Shown here in pieces: positions 1 through 11,112 of a DNA stretch of 64,000 nucleotides. The translations under genes were made by a program, and so were the position numbers. Below the pieces are notes generated by a model. That model searched no databases. It was not told the origin of the DNA and saw nothing but the letters and a program-made list of their open reading frames with translations. The first letter of the stretch is position 1; every line of letters begins with the position of its first letter. Location of the stretch: the NCBI RefSeq assembly GCF_963678635.1, contig NC_087068.1, positions 59,133,896-59,197,895 of the forward strand, written 5' to 3'. This DNA comes from Symsagittifera roscoffensis. Taxonomy: Eukaryota; Xenacoelomorpha; Acoela; Convolutidae.

Positions 1-1295
1 TAAAGATTTTGAAATATTTTTTAAAAGAATCATAACAAATTGAGAGAAATGCAAACTATTTTTTCAGCAGGGTAGCATTGAAACAAACCTTTAAATCTTC
101 ATAATCATAAAAACAATATTTAATTTACTTGTCAAGGCATACAAAACACTTACAAAAGTTACATTTTATTCATTATTGAAAAGTAAGTATTGGCCACCTC
201 AAGAAGAAAAATAGTACGCACTAACAAGACTTTCAAGACTAATGGGTCTCTTATTTGATTCGCTAAGCAACTGATCGCATCCTATTTCAATCTCAACAAA
301 ACTTTGGGAAAATTACGATTTTCTCTAAAGAGATTATCAACTTGTATAAGCTACTTGAAATTGTATTTCCCTTTATCTTACCTTTGCTGAAAGGGGCCTA
401 TGCTGAACCTCTTGTTCAATTGCTCTTGGCTTATTTACGAAAAAAAACTCAAACTTTCAGAGTAGAAATTTTTTAAAGATCTTAACAATAATTTCAAGGG
501 GATAAGCAAATAGCTCATGCACTGTCAATATTTGGTCAGTATATAGAAAATTCCTAATGTTTCCGATTTTTGTTTGTATTAAACCACTCAGACTAATTTC
601 TTCTGCTCCAAAAAAAAAGAAAACAAATTTGTGAAGCAAGTCCAACCAAACACAAACAGATCATATTTTTACTGACGCAAGGCGCAGTTTCAAACCATCT
701 GCGATACAACATAGGATACGAAACTATTTGGAAGAGTAGTCTTCGAGAAAGGTCAAAGTTTCACCGAAAATAAAACCAGATATTAATTTTTCCGAGGTCC
801 ATGAACTTTTGAGTCAAAAAATGGGTTTGTCATCTATGCCAGGGAAATCCCTACATGCCGTTATTTCATTTCAACCAGAAATCTCAGATAAGTTTAGTTC
901 GAGATAAGTCAATAAGTTAAAACGGTCAAAAAAATCAAAAATTTGACCTTTTCGACGACCACTACTCTTGTGTAAAAATCTTTGGGCGGAGCCGGTCACG
1001 CAGAGGGGAGCTTCCCATAAAACCGTTGATTGGAAAACTAAATCTTAGATTTGGGAGGATGATTTGGGAGGCGAAAACGAAAATAAGGGTCAAACATTCC
1101 GCCAAAGGAATTTTCCCCAAAAAAGTTCATCTAAAAAAATGACCAGAGAATTATGCAGACACACTTTTACAAGCTGCAGACATGCTTTCAAAGGCGGCAA
1201 ATACAATGGGCGGTTTTTTCATTAATACCGTTGTTTTAAAACCGAAAAAGTAGTTTTGAGAAAAACTCAAAATTTTTGCAAAAAAATAAAAATCT
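1..1295. other. AT-rich non-coding DNA
   Basis: I see no convincing gene here. Short ORFs are low-complexity. A slightly GC-richer patch around 985-1090 has no splice-bounded open frame that I could find. The last part grades into the first unit of the tandem array, where the AAGTCTTCAAATC motif appears. Confidence 0.5.
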
Positions 1296-1636
1296 AAGTC
1301 TTCAAATCGCCTCAAAGCTCAAAGCGTCTCAAAAAAACAAAATGCAATAAGAACCCCCAAATCCATACAGTTTCATAAAAAAAATGTTTTTTTTCCCAAA
1401 AAAATCTATCCTTATAAAAAACCAACAATCTTTCATTTTATCTTAAGCTTTTTAAAAATTTAAGTCCACCTGAAATTGCCAAGAAAAAAAATGCTATTAC
1501 AATGATTTTTGCTAACACCACAAGAAAAACGAGATGTAGCACCTAATTCAACAAAAATTGCGTAGACAAACGAAACTCTTACGATTCAGTTTTTAATGGA
1601 AAAATTTTCAATTTCCTACATAAGGAAAAAAAACAA

Positions 1637-1711
1637 GGTTCTGCGGGGACTCGAACCTCAAAACTTCGTTACCTCCAGGCTATAGTGCGTTACCTCCAGG
1701 CCAAGTGGAAA
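1637..1711 (-). pseudogene. tRNA-like relic, array unit 1
   Basis: On the minus strand a perfect B-box (GGTTCGAGTCC) is preceded about 35 nt upstream by an A-box-like TGGCCTGGAGG. It is followed by CAGAACC and, 3 nt later, a run of eight T, as expected of a pol III terminator. The block GCCTGGAGGTAACG (or its near copy) is present twice, which disrupts a normal cloverleaf, and the 5' acceptor does not pair cleanly with the 3' CAGAACC. I read it as a tRNA-derived sequence, not a functional tRNA. Confidence 0.5.
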
Positions 1712-3243
1712 CGAACCTGAAAACTATTAAAATTTAATATTGAAGCAAGTGCAAGTTCTCACAAAAATTGTTTACGGGAAAGAAGTCTAATTGTCGCAAG
1801 TGTAATAAAAGATTGAATGACACTGAAAGAAAATTTGATAAGGATTCTATTGGGACTAAAACTTCTCATTTTAGTAATAATCGACTTATCTACCTAATTT
1901 TGACTTATGCTTTAATAGATGAATCAAGAATGACAGCTTGGAATCAACATACACACCCATGTACATAGAGCATGGTTGAGGGTCCAATAACAATTTCATT
2001 AGGAGAAGACTGATACTAGAAGCACCGGATTTCCTTTTAAAACTTATTAAGATCGACTTATCTTTATTTAAAGCGCGCCTATTTGCAGTCAACTATTGAC
2101 AAATTCTGCTAATAACTTTTATGAATATATTTGACTCTTGGGTTACAAGCTTCATTGTATAATGACCATCAAGTAAACTTCAGATGATTGACGCTATCTC
2201 ACATATCTTTCACATACCCAAGAACAAATAATTGCATAATGTCTATTAATGGCATCCAAGATGTGCCGCAACACCCTAGTCACGTCTTCTTGGCTTGGCA
2301 CAAAACAAGCGTTCTTCTCGAGTACATCGGCAGAAACTTAAAACAAGGAAAGAACTTCTGACATCTTATTAAGAAGCGTAAATTATTAAAATATGCATAT
2401 ACCCACCCATTATCGAGAAACCTATCCTTCAACGCTCTTGTGTGTGAAGATAAAAAACAGGTCAGAAATTATCACGGTAACCGAGGTTATTACACTAACT
2501 TTTGTCATTTCAACTAGACAAAAACTCTTGGAATTTCGTAAATTAGGGGAAACATGAGGAAAGTAAAACGCGGAGGAAAACAAATTAAGTCGAGATGGTT
2601 GAGAATCAAGTCAATCAGGTTGAGAAAATGAACACAAAATTAACATGCAAAAAAAAACAGGATTTGAAAGAAACTCAAAAAGATTGACCTGATATGATGC
2701 TACAGGTCTATCAGATACTTGAATAAGGCTGCGCTTAGATTCCATTGCTCTACAAATTGAGAATTTCTTCGAAAGAAGTTCTATCATTTTATTAGAAGAA
2801 GAACATATTCCTCTAAATTTGCAAACAAATACAATAATGGCTTCAGTATTACTCAAAAATAAAATTTAAGTTGAAATTTAAATTGTCTAATTCAAGTCTT
2901 CAAATCTTCTCAAAGCTCAGAGCGTCTCAAAAAAAACAAAATGCAATAAGATCCCCCAAATTCATACAGTTTCATAAAAACTGTTTTTTCCCTAAAAAAA
3001 TCTATCCTTATAAAAACCAACAATAATTCATTTTATGTTAAACTTTTTTAAAATTAAGGTCCACCTGAAATTGCAATGAAAAAAAATGCTACTACAATGA
3101 CTTTTGCTAACACCACAAGAAAAACTCGTGATGTAGCACCTAAGTCAACAAAAATTACGCAGACAAACGAAACTCTCACAATTCGTTTTTTTTTTTTGAA
3201 AAGTGTTCAATTTCGTACATTTCCTAAACAAGGGAAAAAACAA

Positions 3244-3319
3244 GGTTCTGCGCGGACTCGAACCTCAAAACTCCGTTACCTTCAGGCTAGAGTGCGTTAC
3301 CTCCAGGCCAAGTGGAAAC
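3244..3319 (-). pseudogene. tRNA-like relic, array unit 2
   Basis: Same layout as in unit 1: an A-box-like segment, a duplicated internal block, an intact B-box and a downstream T-run on the minus strand. One base of the internal block differs from the other units. Confidence 0.5.
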
Positions 3320-4849
3320 GAACCTGAAAATTATTAAGATTTAATATTGAAGCAAGTGCAAGTTCTCACAAAAATTGTTTACGGGAAAGAAGTCTAATGG
3401 TCGCAAGTGTAATAAAAGATAGAATGATACTGAAAAAAAATTTGATAAGGATTCTATTGGGACTAAAACTTCTCATTTTAGTAATAATCGACTTATCTAC
3501 CTAATTTTGACTTATGCTTTAATAGATGAATCAAGAATGACAGCTTGGAATCAACATACACACCCATGTACAGAGAGCATGGTTGAGGGACCAATATCAA
3601 TTTCATTAGGAAAAGACTGATACTAGAAGCACCGGATTTACTTTTAAAACTTATTAAGATCGACTTATCTTTATTTAAAGCGCGCCTATTTGCAGTAAAC
3701 TATTGACAAATTCTGCTAATAACTTTTATGAAATATTTGACTCTTGGGTTTTACAAGCTACATTGTATAATGACCATCAAGTAAACTTCAGATGATTGAC
3801 GCTATCTCACATATCTTTCACATACCCAAGAACAAATAATTGCATTATGTCTCTTAATGGCATCCAAGATGTGCTGCAACACCCTAGTCACGTCTTCTTG
3901 GCTTGGCACAAAACAAGCGTTCTTCTCGAGTACATCGGCAGAAACTTAAAACAAGGAAAAAACTTCTGACATCTTATTAAGAAGCGTAAATTATTGAAAT
4001 ATGCATATACCCACCCATTATCGAGAAACTTATCCTTCACCGCTCTTGTGTGTGAAGATAAAAACAGGTCAGAAATTATCACGGTAACCGAGGTTATTAC
4101 ACTAACTTTTGTCATTTCAACTAGACAAAAACTCTTGGAAATTCATAAATTAGGAGAAACATGAGGAAAGTAAAACGCGGAGGAAAACAAATTAAGTCGA
4201 GATGGTTGAGAATCAAGTCAATCAGGTTGAGAAAATGAACACAAAATTACGACATGCAAAAAAAACAGGATTTGAAAGAAACTCAAAAAGATTGACCTGA
4301 TATGATGCTACAGGTCTATCAGATACTTGAATAAGGCTGCGCTTAGGTTTCATTGCTTTACAAATTGAGAATTTCTTCGAAAGAAGTTCTATCATTTTAT
4401 TAGAAGAAGAATATATTCCTCTAAATTTGCAAACAAATACAATAATGGCTTCAGTATTACTCAAAAATAAAATTGAAGTTTAAATTTTAATTGTCTAATT
4501 CAAGTCTTCAAATCTTCTCAAAGCTCAGAGCGTCTCAACAAAATAAAATGCAATAAGATCCCCCAAATTCATACAGTTTCATAAAAACTGTTTTTTCCCT
4601 AAAAAAATCTATCCTTATAAAAACCAACAATAATTCATTTTATTTTAAACTTTTTGAAAATTAAGGTCCACCTGAAATTGCAATGAAAAAAATGCTACTA
4701 CAATGACTTTTGCTAACACCACAAGAAAAACTCGTGATGTAGCACCTAAGTCAACAAAAATTGCGCAGACAAACGAAACTCTCACAATTCGATTTTTTTT
4801 TTGAAAAATGTTCAATTTCGTACATTTCCTACACAAGGAAAAAAAACAA

Positions 4850-4925
4850 GGTTCTGCGCGGACTCGAACCTCAAAACTCCGTTACTTCCAGGCTAGAGTG
4901 CGTTACCTCCAGGCCAAGTGGAAAC
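4850..4925 (-). pseudogene. tRNA-like relic, array unit 3
   Basis: Minus strand. B-box GGTTCGAGTCC followed by GCGCAGAACC and an oligo-T stretch, with the same A-box-like element upstream. One base of the duplicated block is changed. Confidence 0.5.
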
Positions 4926-4980
4926 GAACCTGAAAATTATTAAGATTTAATATTGAAGCAAGTGCAAGTTCTCACAAAAA

Positions 4981-5226
4981 TTGTTTACGGGAAAGAAGTC
5001 TAATTGTCGCAAGTGTAATAAAAGATTGAATGATACTGAAAGAAAAGTTGGTAAGTATTCTATTGGGACTAAAACTTCTCATTTTAGTAATAATCGACTT
5101 ATCTACCTAAATTTGACTTATGCTTTAATAGATGAATCAAGAATGACAGCTTGGAATCAACATACACACCCATGTACAGAGAGCATGGTTGAGGGACCAA
5201 TATCAATTTCATTAGGAAAAGACTGA
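4981..5226 (+). CDS. short array-borne ORF, doubtful
   Basis: An open frame of about 66 to 81 codons, starting at a non-ATG codon, recurs in units at 1768, 4981 and 6587 (unit 2, near 3376, has it disrupted). It begins with a lysine-rich stretch containing CRKC and has no other recognisable motif. A second frame of about 80 codons lies on the minus strand of every unit, for example 4222-4464. Both are kept mainly because the units are nearly identical, so conservation says little. Most likely non-coding. I do not recognise a family. Confidence 0.15.
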   Translation: MFTGKKSNCRKCNKRLNDTERKVGKYSIGTKTSHFSNNRLIYLNLTYALIDESRMTAWNQHTHPCTESMVEGPISISLGKD

Positions 5227-6455
5227 TACTAGAAGCACCGGATTTACTTTTAAAACTTATTAAGATCGACTTATCTTTATTTAAAGCGCGCCTATTTGCA
5301 GTAAACTATTGACAAATTCTGCTAATAACTTTTATGAAAATAATTGACTCTTGGGTTTTACAAGCTACATTGTATAATGACCATCAAGTAAACTTCAGAT
5401 GATTGACGCTATCTCACAAATCTTTCACATACCCAAGAACAAATAATTGCATTATGTCTCTTAATGGCATCCAAGATGTGCTGCAACACCCTAGTCACGT
5501 CTTCTTGGCTTGGCACAAAACAAGCGTTCTTCTCGAGTACATCGGCAGAAACTTAAAACAAGGAAAAAACTTCTGACATCCTATTAAGAAGCGTAAATTA
5601 TTGAAATATGCATATACCCACCCATTATCGAGAAACTTATCCTTCACCGCTCTTGTGTGTGAAGATAAAAACAGGTCAGAAATTAACACGGTAACCGAGG
5701 TTATTACACTAACTTTTGTCATTTCAACTAGACAAAAACTCTTGGAAATTCATAAATTAGGGGAAACATGAGGAAAGTAAAACGCGGAGGAAAATAAATT
5801 AAGTCGAGATGGTTGAGAATCAAGTCAATCAGGTTGAGAAAATGAACACACAATTAACACATGCAAAAAAAACAGGATTTGAAAGAAACTCAAAAAGATT
5901 GACCTGATATGATGCTACAGGTCTATCAGATACTTGAATAAGGCTGCGCTTAGGTTTCATTGCTTTACAAATTGAGAATTTCTTCGAAAGAAGTTCTATC
6001 ATTTTATTAGAAGAAGAATATATTCCTCTAAATTTGCAAACAAATACAATAATGGCTTCAGTATTACTCAAAAATAAAATTGAAGTTTAAATTTTAATTG
6101 TCTAATTCAAGTCTTCAAATCTTCTCAAAGCTCAGAGCGTCTCAACAAAATAAAATGCAATAAGATCCCCCAAATTCATACAGTTTCATAAAAACTGTTT
6201 TTTCCCTAAAAAAATCTATCCTTATAAAAACCAACAATAATTCATTTTATTTTAAACTTTTTGAAAATTAAGGTCCACCTGAAATTGCAATGAAAAAAAT
6301 GCTACTACAATGACTTTTGCTAACACCACAAGAAAAACTCGTGATGTAGCACCTAAGTCAACAAAAATTGCGCAGACAAACGAAACTCTCACAATTCGAT
6401 TTTTTTTTTGAAAAATGTTCAATTTCGTACATTTCCTACACAAGGAAAAAAACAA

Positions 6456-6531
6456 GGTTCTGCGCGAACTCGAACCTCAAAACTCCGTTACCTCCAGGCT
6501 AGAGTGCGTTACCTCCAGGCCAAGTGGAAAC
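6456..6531 (-). pseudogene. tRNA-like relic, array unit 4
   Basis: As in the other units, but the B-box has drifted to GGTTCGAGTTC, so this copy probably recruits TFIIIC less well. Confidence 0.45.
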
Positions 6532-7287
6532 GAACCTGAAAATTATTAAGATTTAATATTGAAGCAAGTGCAAGTTCTCACAAAAATTGTTTACGGGAAA
6601 GAAGTCTAATTGTCGCAAGTGTAATAAAAGATTGAATGATACTGAAAGAAAAATTGATAAAAATTCTATTGGGACTAATCTTTCTCATTTTAGTAATAAC
6701 CGACTTATCTACCTAAATTTGACTTATGCTTTAATAGATGAATCAAGAATGACAGCTTGGAATCAACCTACACACCCATGTACAAAGTAAAACGCGGAGG
6801 AAAACAAATTAAGTCGAGATGGTTGAGAATCAAGTCAATCAGGTTGAGAAAATGAACACAAAATTAACATGCAAAAAAAAACAGGATTTGAAAGAAACTC
6901 AAAAAGATTGACCTGATATGATGCTACAGGTCTATCAGATACTTGAATAAGGCTGCGCTTAGATTCCATTGCTCTACAAATTGAGAATTTCTTCGAAAGA
7001 AGTTCTATCATTTTATTAGAAGAAGAACATATTCCTCTAAATTTGCAAACAAATACAATAATGGCTTCAGTATTACTCAAAAATAAAATTGAAGTTGAAA
7101 TTTAAATTGTCTAATTCAAGTCTTCAAATCTTCTCAAAGCTCAGAGCGTCTCAAAAAAAACAAAATGCAATAAGATCCCCCAAATTCATACAGTTTCATA
7201 AAAACTGTTTTTTCCCTAAAAAAATCTATCCTTATAAAAACCAACAATAATTCATTTTATGTTAAACTTTTTTAAAATTAAGGTCCA

Positions 7288-7779
7288 CCCCGAGCACAAA
7301 TATCGAAAGTCGGAACAAAAATTCTAAGTTGAATAGGTACAATCAATTTGTTGAAAACAACATGTTTTCATGTATATAGCGTTATACATAATTTTGTGTT
7401 TGTGAGGGAAAAGAATAAAAAATTTTGTATTCATTCAAATCGTATGAATTTCATAAAATTTTTTGAATATGCCTGAAAAAATTGTTAAAAAATAATCAAT
7501 TAGCAATTGAAAACTAGAACCTTATTGAAAAATGTGTTCGCAAAACTGTCTAAAACCTTTATAGCAAACGGAGCCTTCTTCAACTTGATATTTAGTGTTG
7601 GAGCTATTTGTAGTTAAATATTGTCAAATTACATTTTTTTAGATACGGTGATCTTTGACAGTATTAAATCATGGCCTCATAAACCTCTCTAAAGCTAATT
7701 CTGAATGTTTTTGATTCCAGTGTAGCCCACTAAAACGTCCATTGAGTCATAATTAAAAAAGCTTTATTATACTTTTTAG
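7288..7779 (+). other. AT-rich segment, probable intron of the 7780 gene
   Basis: No ORF of note. It ends in a pyrimidine-rich TACTTTTTAG acceptor directly before the membrane-tail exon. The earlier exons of that gene are not recognisable here or further upstream in the window, so they may lie beyond the left edge. Confidence 0.4.
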
Positions 7780-7968
7780 GAAGCACCAGATAAACCGAGA
7801 AGTGTATGGAACTGGATTGTGCTGGCACTGACTTTTGCACTCATTCTCACAGCCGCTCTGCTCTACGATTTCTACCGCCGTCGTAGAACACAAAATGAGG
7901 TCAACCGGATGACAGCGACAGGAAATCCTGTAGTGGCCAGCACCGAATTGATGCCAATCTCAACCTAA
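7780..7968 (+). CDS. terminal exon of a single-pass membrane protein
   Basis: After the acceptor TTTTTAG (ending 7779) an open frame of 62 codons runs to TAA at 7966-7968. It reads a short polar stretch (EAPDKPRS), then about 20 hydrophobic residues beginning VWNWIVLALTF, then YDFYRRRR and a polar tail of about 30 residues ending in ELMPIST. That is the layout of a type I membrane protein: ectodomain, transmembrane segment, arginine stop-transfer, short cytosolic tail. The codons are clearly GC-richer than the flanks (for example CGCCGTCGT and GTGCTGGCACTG), which supports a conserved exon. The frame is open from the first base, so phase 0 fits, but the upstream exon is not visible. I do not recognise the family. 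It could be a last exon of a relative of the 46-kb gene, whose own membrane exon is missing, but nothing visible proves that. Confidence 0.7.
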   Translation, partial: EAPDKPRSVWNWIVLALTFALILTAALLYDFYRRRRTQNEVNRMTATGNPVVASTELMPIST

Positions 7969-8654
7969 AACCACACTCATCACGTCACCTGAGTTATAAG
8001 ACAACTTTAATAAGAACTGCTTCAGCAATGACTGCTAAATTAAACAGAGAAATTAAATTTTAATATTGGGATAATCATAAAGTGCAGGTAAAACGCACAG
8101 TACAAAGAACTTAGAAAATTTATGTGAGCCTCTAACATACTTCTCAAAAATATCCACGTAAATCACCAATATGTTCAACATTCCAGCTTTGGAAAAAAGT
8201 GACGGGCTATTTATGCTAGGGGTGTTTTTTCATCAAACTATTCATGGTTTTTTTTATGAACCAATGTTGATGGAACTTTTAAGAACTAAAATTTTGATGC
8301 CTTGAGTTCAAACACATTAGATATTCCAACAGTGATTAGTTTTTGAGAGCTTATGGGTCCTGATAATAACCGAGCTGGTCAATTTAGAGATTTGGAATAG
8401 CTAAGGCGGGTTTCTGTTCACGCGATTCGAGAATTTATCCAAAGTGAATTGGAGCAATATAATTAATTCTCATAATGTGTAGGCAGAGACAAAAATTGTG
8501 CATTGTCTTTGGTGGGGGGAATGGAATCTCTTTAAATATCCCTCCCCCATTGGTACCTCGTAACGAATCTCTCTCCGCCTGGTACTTATAGTTCAACCTG
8601 GTACTTTTCAATCAAATCCCATGAAATACTCTGCTGAAAATTGTGCCATATAAT
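7969..8654. other. 3' flank of the membrane exon, no further gene seen
   Basis: AT-rich sequence after the stop codon. There is no clean AATAAA within the first 100 bases, only AATAAG near 8011 as a weak candidate poly(A) signal. I see no other coding signal. Confidence 0.4.
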
Positions 8655-8893
8655 TTCCGGGACAAGTTACAGGCAAAAGGAGCTTTGCAGGCTTAGCAGG
8701 CTTCGCATTTATACGAGCAGAAGTTATGTATAATTTTGCCTGATAATTGGGTAGTTTCTGCGCTTAATTTGAGTCATTACTCTAATTAAGCGCAGAGACA
8801 ACCCCAATATCAGGCATTATTTTACATGCTCGTATAAATGCAAAAGCCTGCAAAGCCTGCCAATTTCCTAATGTCTGTAAATTGTCCCTGGAA
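8655..8893. mobile_element. hairpin MITE-like element, about 240 bp
   Basis: The two halves are near-perfect inverted copies. TTCCGGGACAAGTTACAG on the left matches the reverse complement of CTGTAAATTGTCCCTGGAA on the right. GCATTTATACGAGCA matches TGCTCGTATAAATGC. The centre is GCGCTTAATT ... AATTAAGCGC at 8760-8793. There is no coding capacity. Parts of the same sequence (TTATACGAGCAG, CTAATGTCTGTAA) recur near 22125 and 22895, so it belongs to a dispersed family. Target duplication was not resolved. Confidence 0.8.
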
Positions 8894-9566
8894 CAAAAAC
8901 TGTTGTTTGGAGGAAATTTATTAAAACTGAAGTTCCGTTCCTTCGTCTGTAAGAATTTCTTATATGCCTTTACTTTAGACAAAAACGGCAATCTCATTGG
9001 ATTTATTTTCAATACAAAAGCTCAAAATCATCATCACATCACGTTCATACTTTCTGCTTCAACTAAATTTGAGCTAACATCATTTTAACATTACCTAATT
9101 TTATTATAATTTCACCTGCACAATTTTAGAGGCTCTCTTTCAGTATCTAGACTTATCAAAAAACACAGGTGCTATTCAACAGGCTTCATGTAAATAAATC
9201 TTGCTTTTATTGTAATTTTTGTAAATATGATAATTTTTTGACTGCTTGTCCGATTTTAGATTAACCATGAGTGCAATACAATTATCGAAGGGGTTTCGCG
9301 CATTACTGCCTCAATCTTAACATAAAATAATTGAACTAATGAAAACATTTTTTTGTCGATCATCTAATAATGTTCATCTAAACTTTCGAAATAAGTGAAG
9401 AATATACAAGATCGATATAGATTTCATTCGGAACAATCCGCAAAGACATTCAAAGACGGGCCTCATCTTGTGCGCACACAACTCTAATGACCCGACCCGA
9501 GACTTTCCCAACTCTTCCTTTTATGCTTTGATGCTGAAAGGTGAATCATTCATGCATGGCGACTTA
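8894..9566. other. AT-rich spacer
   Basis: No supported gene. A short histidine-containing ORF extends from the hairpin element at about 8882 to 9088 and is probably chance. A GC-richer stretch at about 9455-9560 has no splice-bounded frame that I could confirm. Confidence 0.35.
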
Positions 9567-10292
9567 CCCGGGTTGACCTCCATAGACCAAAAATGCTAAT
9601 CATACAATTCCATAAACTAAGTCTATGAAAAAATACTAATCATACAAATTTCATACATTTTGCTAAAATGTTGTCATCGAATTTCGAAGAACTTTTTTCT
9701 TGTTTTGGCATTAATTTTGGTGTATCGTACTAAATAAAAAAGAAAGACTATTTGTCAAAAAAAATGCTGATCATACAATTTCCATATATGATTTTGGAAA
9801 AAAAATTTGCATGCAAAATTCAATTTTTGTGTGTATAACGTAGTCCTGGATGTACTTATATGGGATTTTTCTTTCCTTTTCTCTTGATAACATTTTCAAA
9901 AGTGCTCAAGTCTCAAAAGTTTTTGTACGGCATGTTTTTGTATGCCTCGATCAATTTCTGGTAATTTGAAAACTCAAATTTTAGAAATAATCATCTTTCC
10001 AAAACAATTTTAATGCAAGACGGCCTAACCTTTGGTACTACGTTTGAGTAACCAAGAGTTATGTCATTTGTGTTCGGTTACGAACACAAACAAAAAATTC
10101 TGAGAAACTAAAATGAAAAAATCAACTTTTTGGTTTATGGAAAAATGCAAGTCATGCAATTTCCATATATGAAAAAATACTAATCATAGACCTTTCATGC
10201 AATTTTCTGTACGTGTGGAATTGCATGGAAAGTGTATGACTAGCGTTTTTCCATATGAAAATTGTATGACTAGCATTTTTGGTCAACCCGGG
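9567..10292. mobile_element. foldback/MITE element, CCCGGGTTGACC family, copy 1
   Basis: Starts CCCGGGTTGACC and ends in its inverse GGTCAACCCGGG; the symmetry extends to TTA outside the left end and TAA outside the right. The arms are built from inverted short units around ATGCTAATCATACAATT and TTCCATATATG. There is no ORF. Two more copies lie at 23042-24032 and 28193-29120, and all share internal segments such as the GTTCGGTTACGAACAC palindrome region. It is non-autonomous, and I see no transposase in the window that could be tied to it. Confidence 0.85.
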
Positions 10293-10739
10293 TAACCTGC
10301 ACAACGCAATAGACCCAATTGAGTTGAGGCAAACTAATTGGTCTTATTACCCGCACCGAGAACCCGTGGATTTTATCGATTAGAATCAAATTCATCCATT
10401 AAAACCTATTACAGAATTAAAATTTATACTACGAATTCGATTACATTGTCATTATGATGAATTTATTTCAATCCCTCTCCAACCCCCCCCCCCGTTGAAT
10501 GAAGTCTACCTCTTATACCAGGGGCTTGCGACAAGAATTTATACGATCAGAAAATAACGGAATTTAGACAATAAATTGCGTGCAAATTGCGTGAAACTTT
10601 ATTACAGACTTAAATTGTCTTTTGGCTGAGTAAATACTGGTTGTCCGTTTCTTTACGGTCGTCCAATTAGCTTGTCTCATTTCCCAGGCTTTTTTTACCA
10701 AATCCAACCCACTCCTCAAAATCAGTAAAACATTAAACC
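10293..10739. other. spacer with C-run
   Basis: No gene seen. It contains a run of nine C near 10486-10494 and a diverged TTATACGATCAG motif near 10539 related to the hairpin MITE family. Confidence 0.35.
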
Positions 10740-11112
10740 TGAGTTATGTGTTATTTACAGTACTCAGAGTAATTTCAGATAAGGTACACCGTCTGCTCGT
10801 CACGCTATCTTATTTTCGGCCGGATAGATTCGTGCAACTTCTTAGTCTACTGATCTTAATCTTACTCTCATTACTCCTAGTCTCAATAGATCTAGTGTAT
10901 ACGGGCTTATGCGAGTTAGAGCCAGAAGAAGAACAACTGTATTCTAAGTTTTATTCAATTTGTTCTGGTGCTGAAACTACAATTAGTTTCAGCACTTACC
11001 AATGAGTGTAAATGTTAGAGATGGATTATGATTGGTTAGTTATGTATACTTTATAGTGATATTCCATCATAAATGTAATTAGTCTATAAATACTAGTTTA
11101 GAACTGGTTCCA
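10740..11112 (-). repeat. LTR (3' LTR of the env-bearing element)
   Basis: About 373 bp beginning TGAGTT and ending GGTTCCA on the plus strand, so bounded by TG...CA on either strand. It is homologous over its length to the solo LTR at 27227-27593 and in part to 25531-25790. Read on the minus strand it has a TATA box (TATAAAG, 11050-11056), a hairpin (10995-10968) and AATAAA (10955-10950) in that order, as in a promoter-R-polyadenylation LTR. Purine-rich GGATGGG lies just inside the LTR start, fitting a polypurine tract. An 85-codon plus-strand ORF here (from 10748) is inside the LTR and likely meaningless. Confidence 0.75.
10968..10995 (-). promoter_or_regulatory. 12-bp-stem hairpin in the LTR R-like region
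   Basis: GTGCTGAAACTA and TAGTTTCAGCAC form a perfect 12-bp stem with a 4-nt loop. It lies between the minus-strand TATA box and AATAAA, so it would be in the transcript leader and tail. The same stem with a different loop occurs at 27456-27483. Confidence 0.7.

Larger units (their letters stand above)
1296..7287. repeat. tandem array of 1.6-kb units (about 4.5 copies)
   Basis: The motif AAGTCTTCAAATC recurs at 1296, 2894, 4502, 6109 and 7118. This gives three full units of 1598, 1608 and 1607 bp, a fourth of 1009 bp, and a 170-bp stub ending at 7287. Neighbouring units look almost identical by eye over their whole length. The fourth unit lacks about 600 bp: CACCCATGTACA near 6773-6784 joins directly to the AAGTAAAACGCGGAGG segment found much later in full units. 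The stub ends abruptly where CCCCGAGCACAAATATCG begins, which is the terminal motif of another interspersed repeat in this window. Each unit holds a minus-strand tRNA-like relic and two short conserved ORFs. It may be a satellite-like expansion of a segment carrying that relic. Confidence 0.93.

Noticed and set aside
10748-11005. 85-codon plus-strand ORF with a leucine-rich membrane-like segment
   Set aside because: It lies wholly inside an LTR shared with 27227-27593, where the same frame is broken, so it is chance reading of the LTR.
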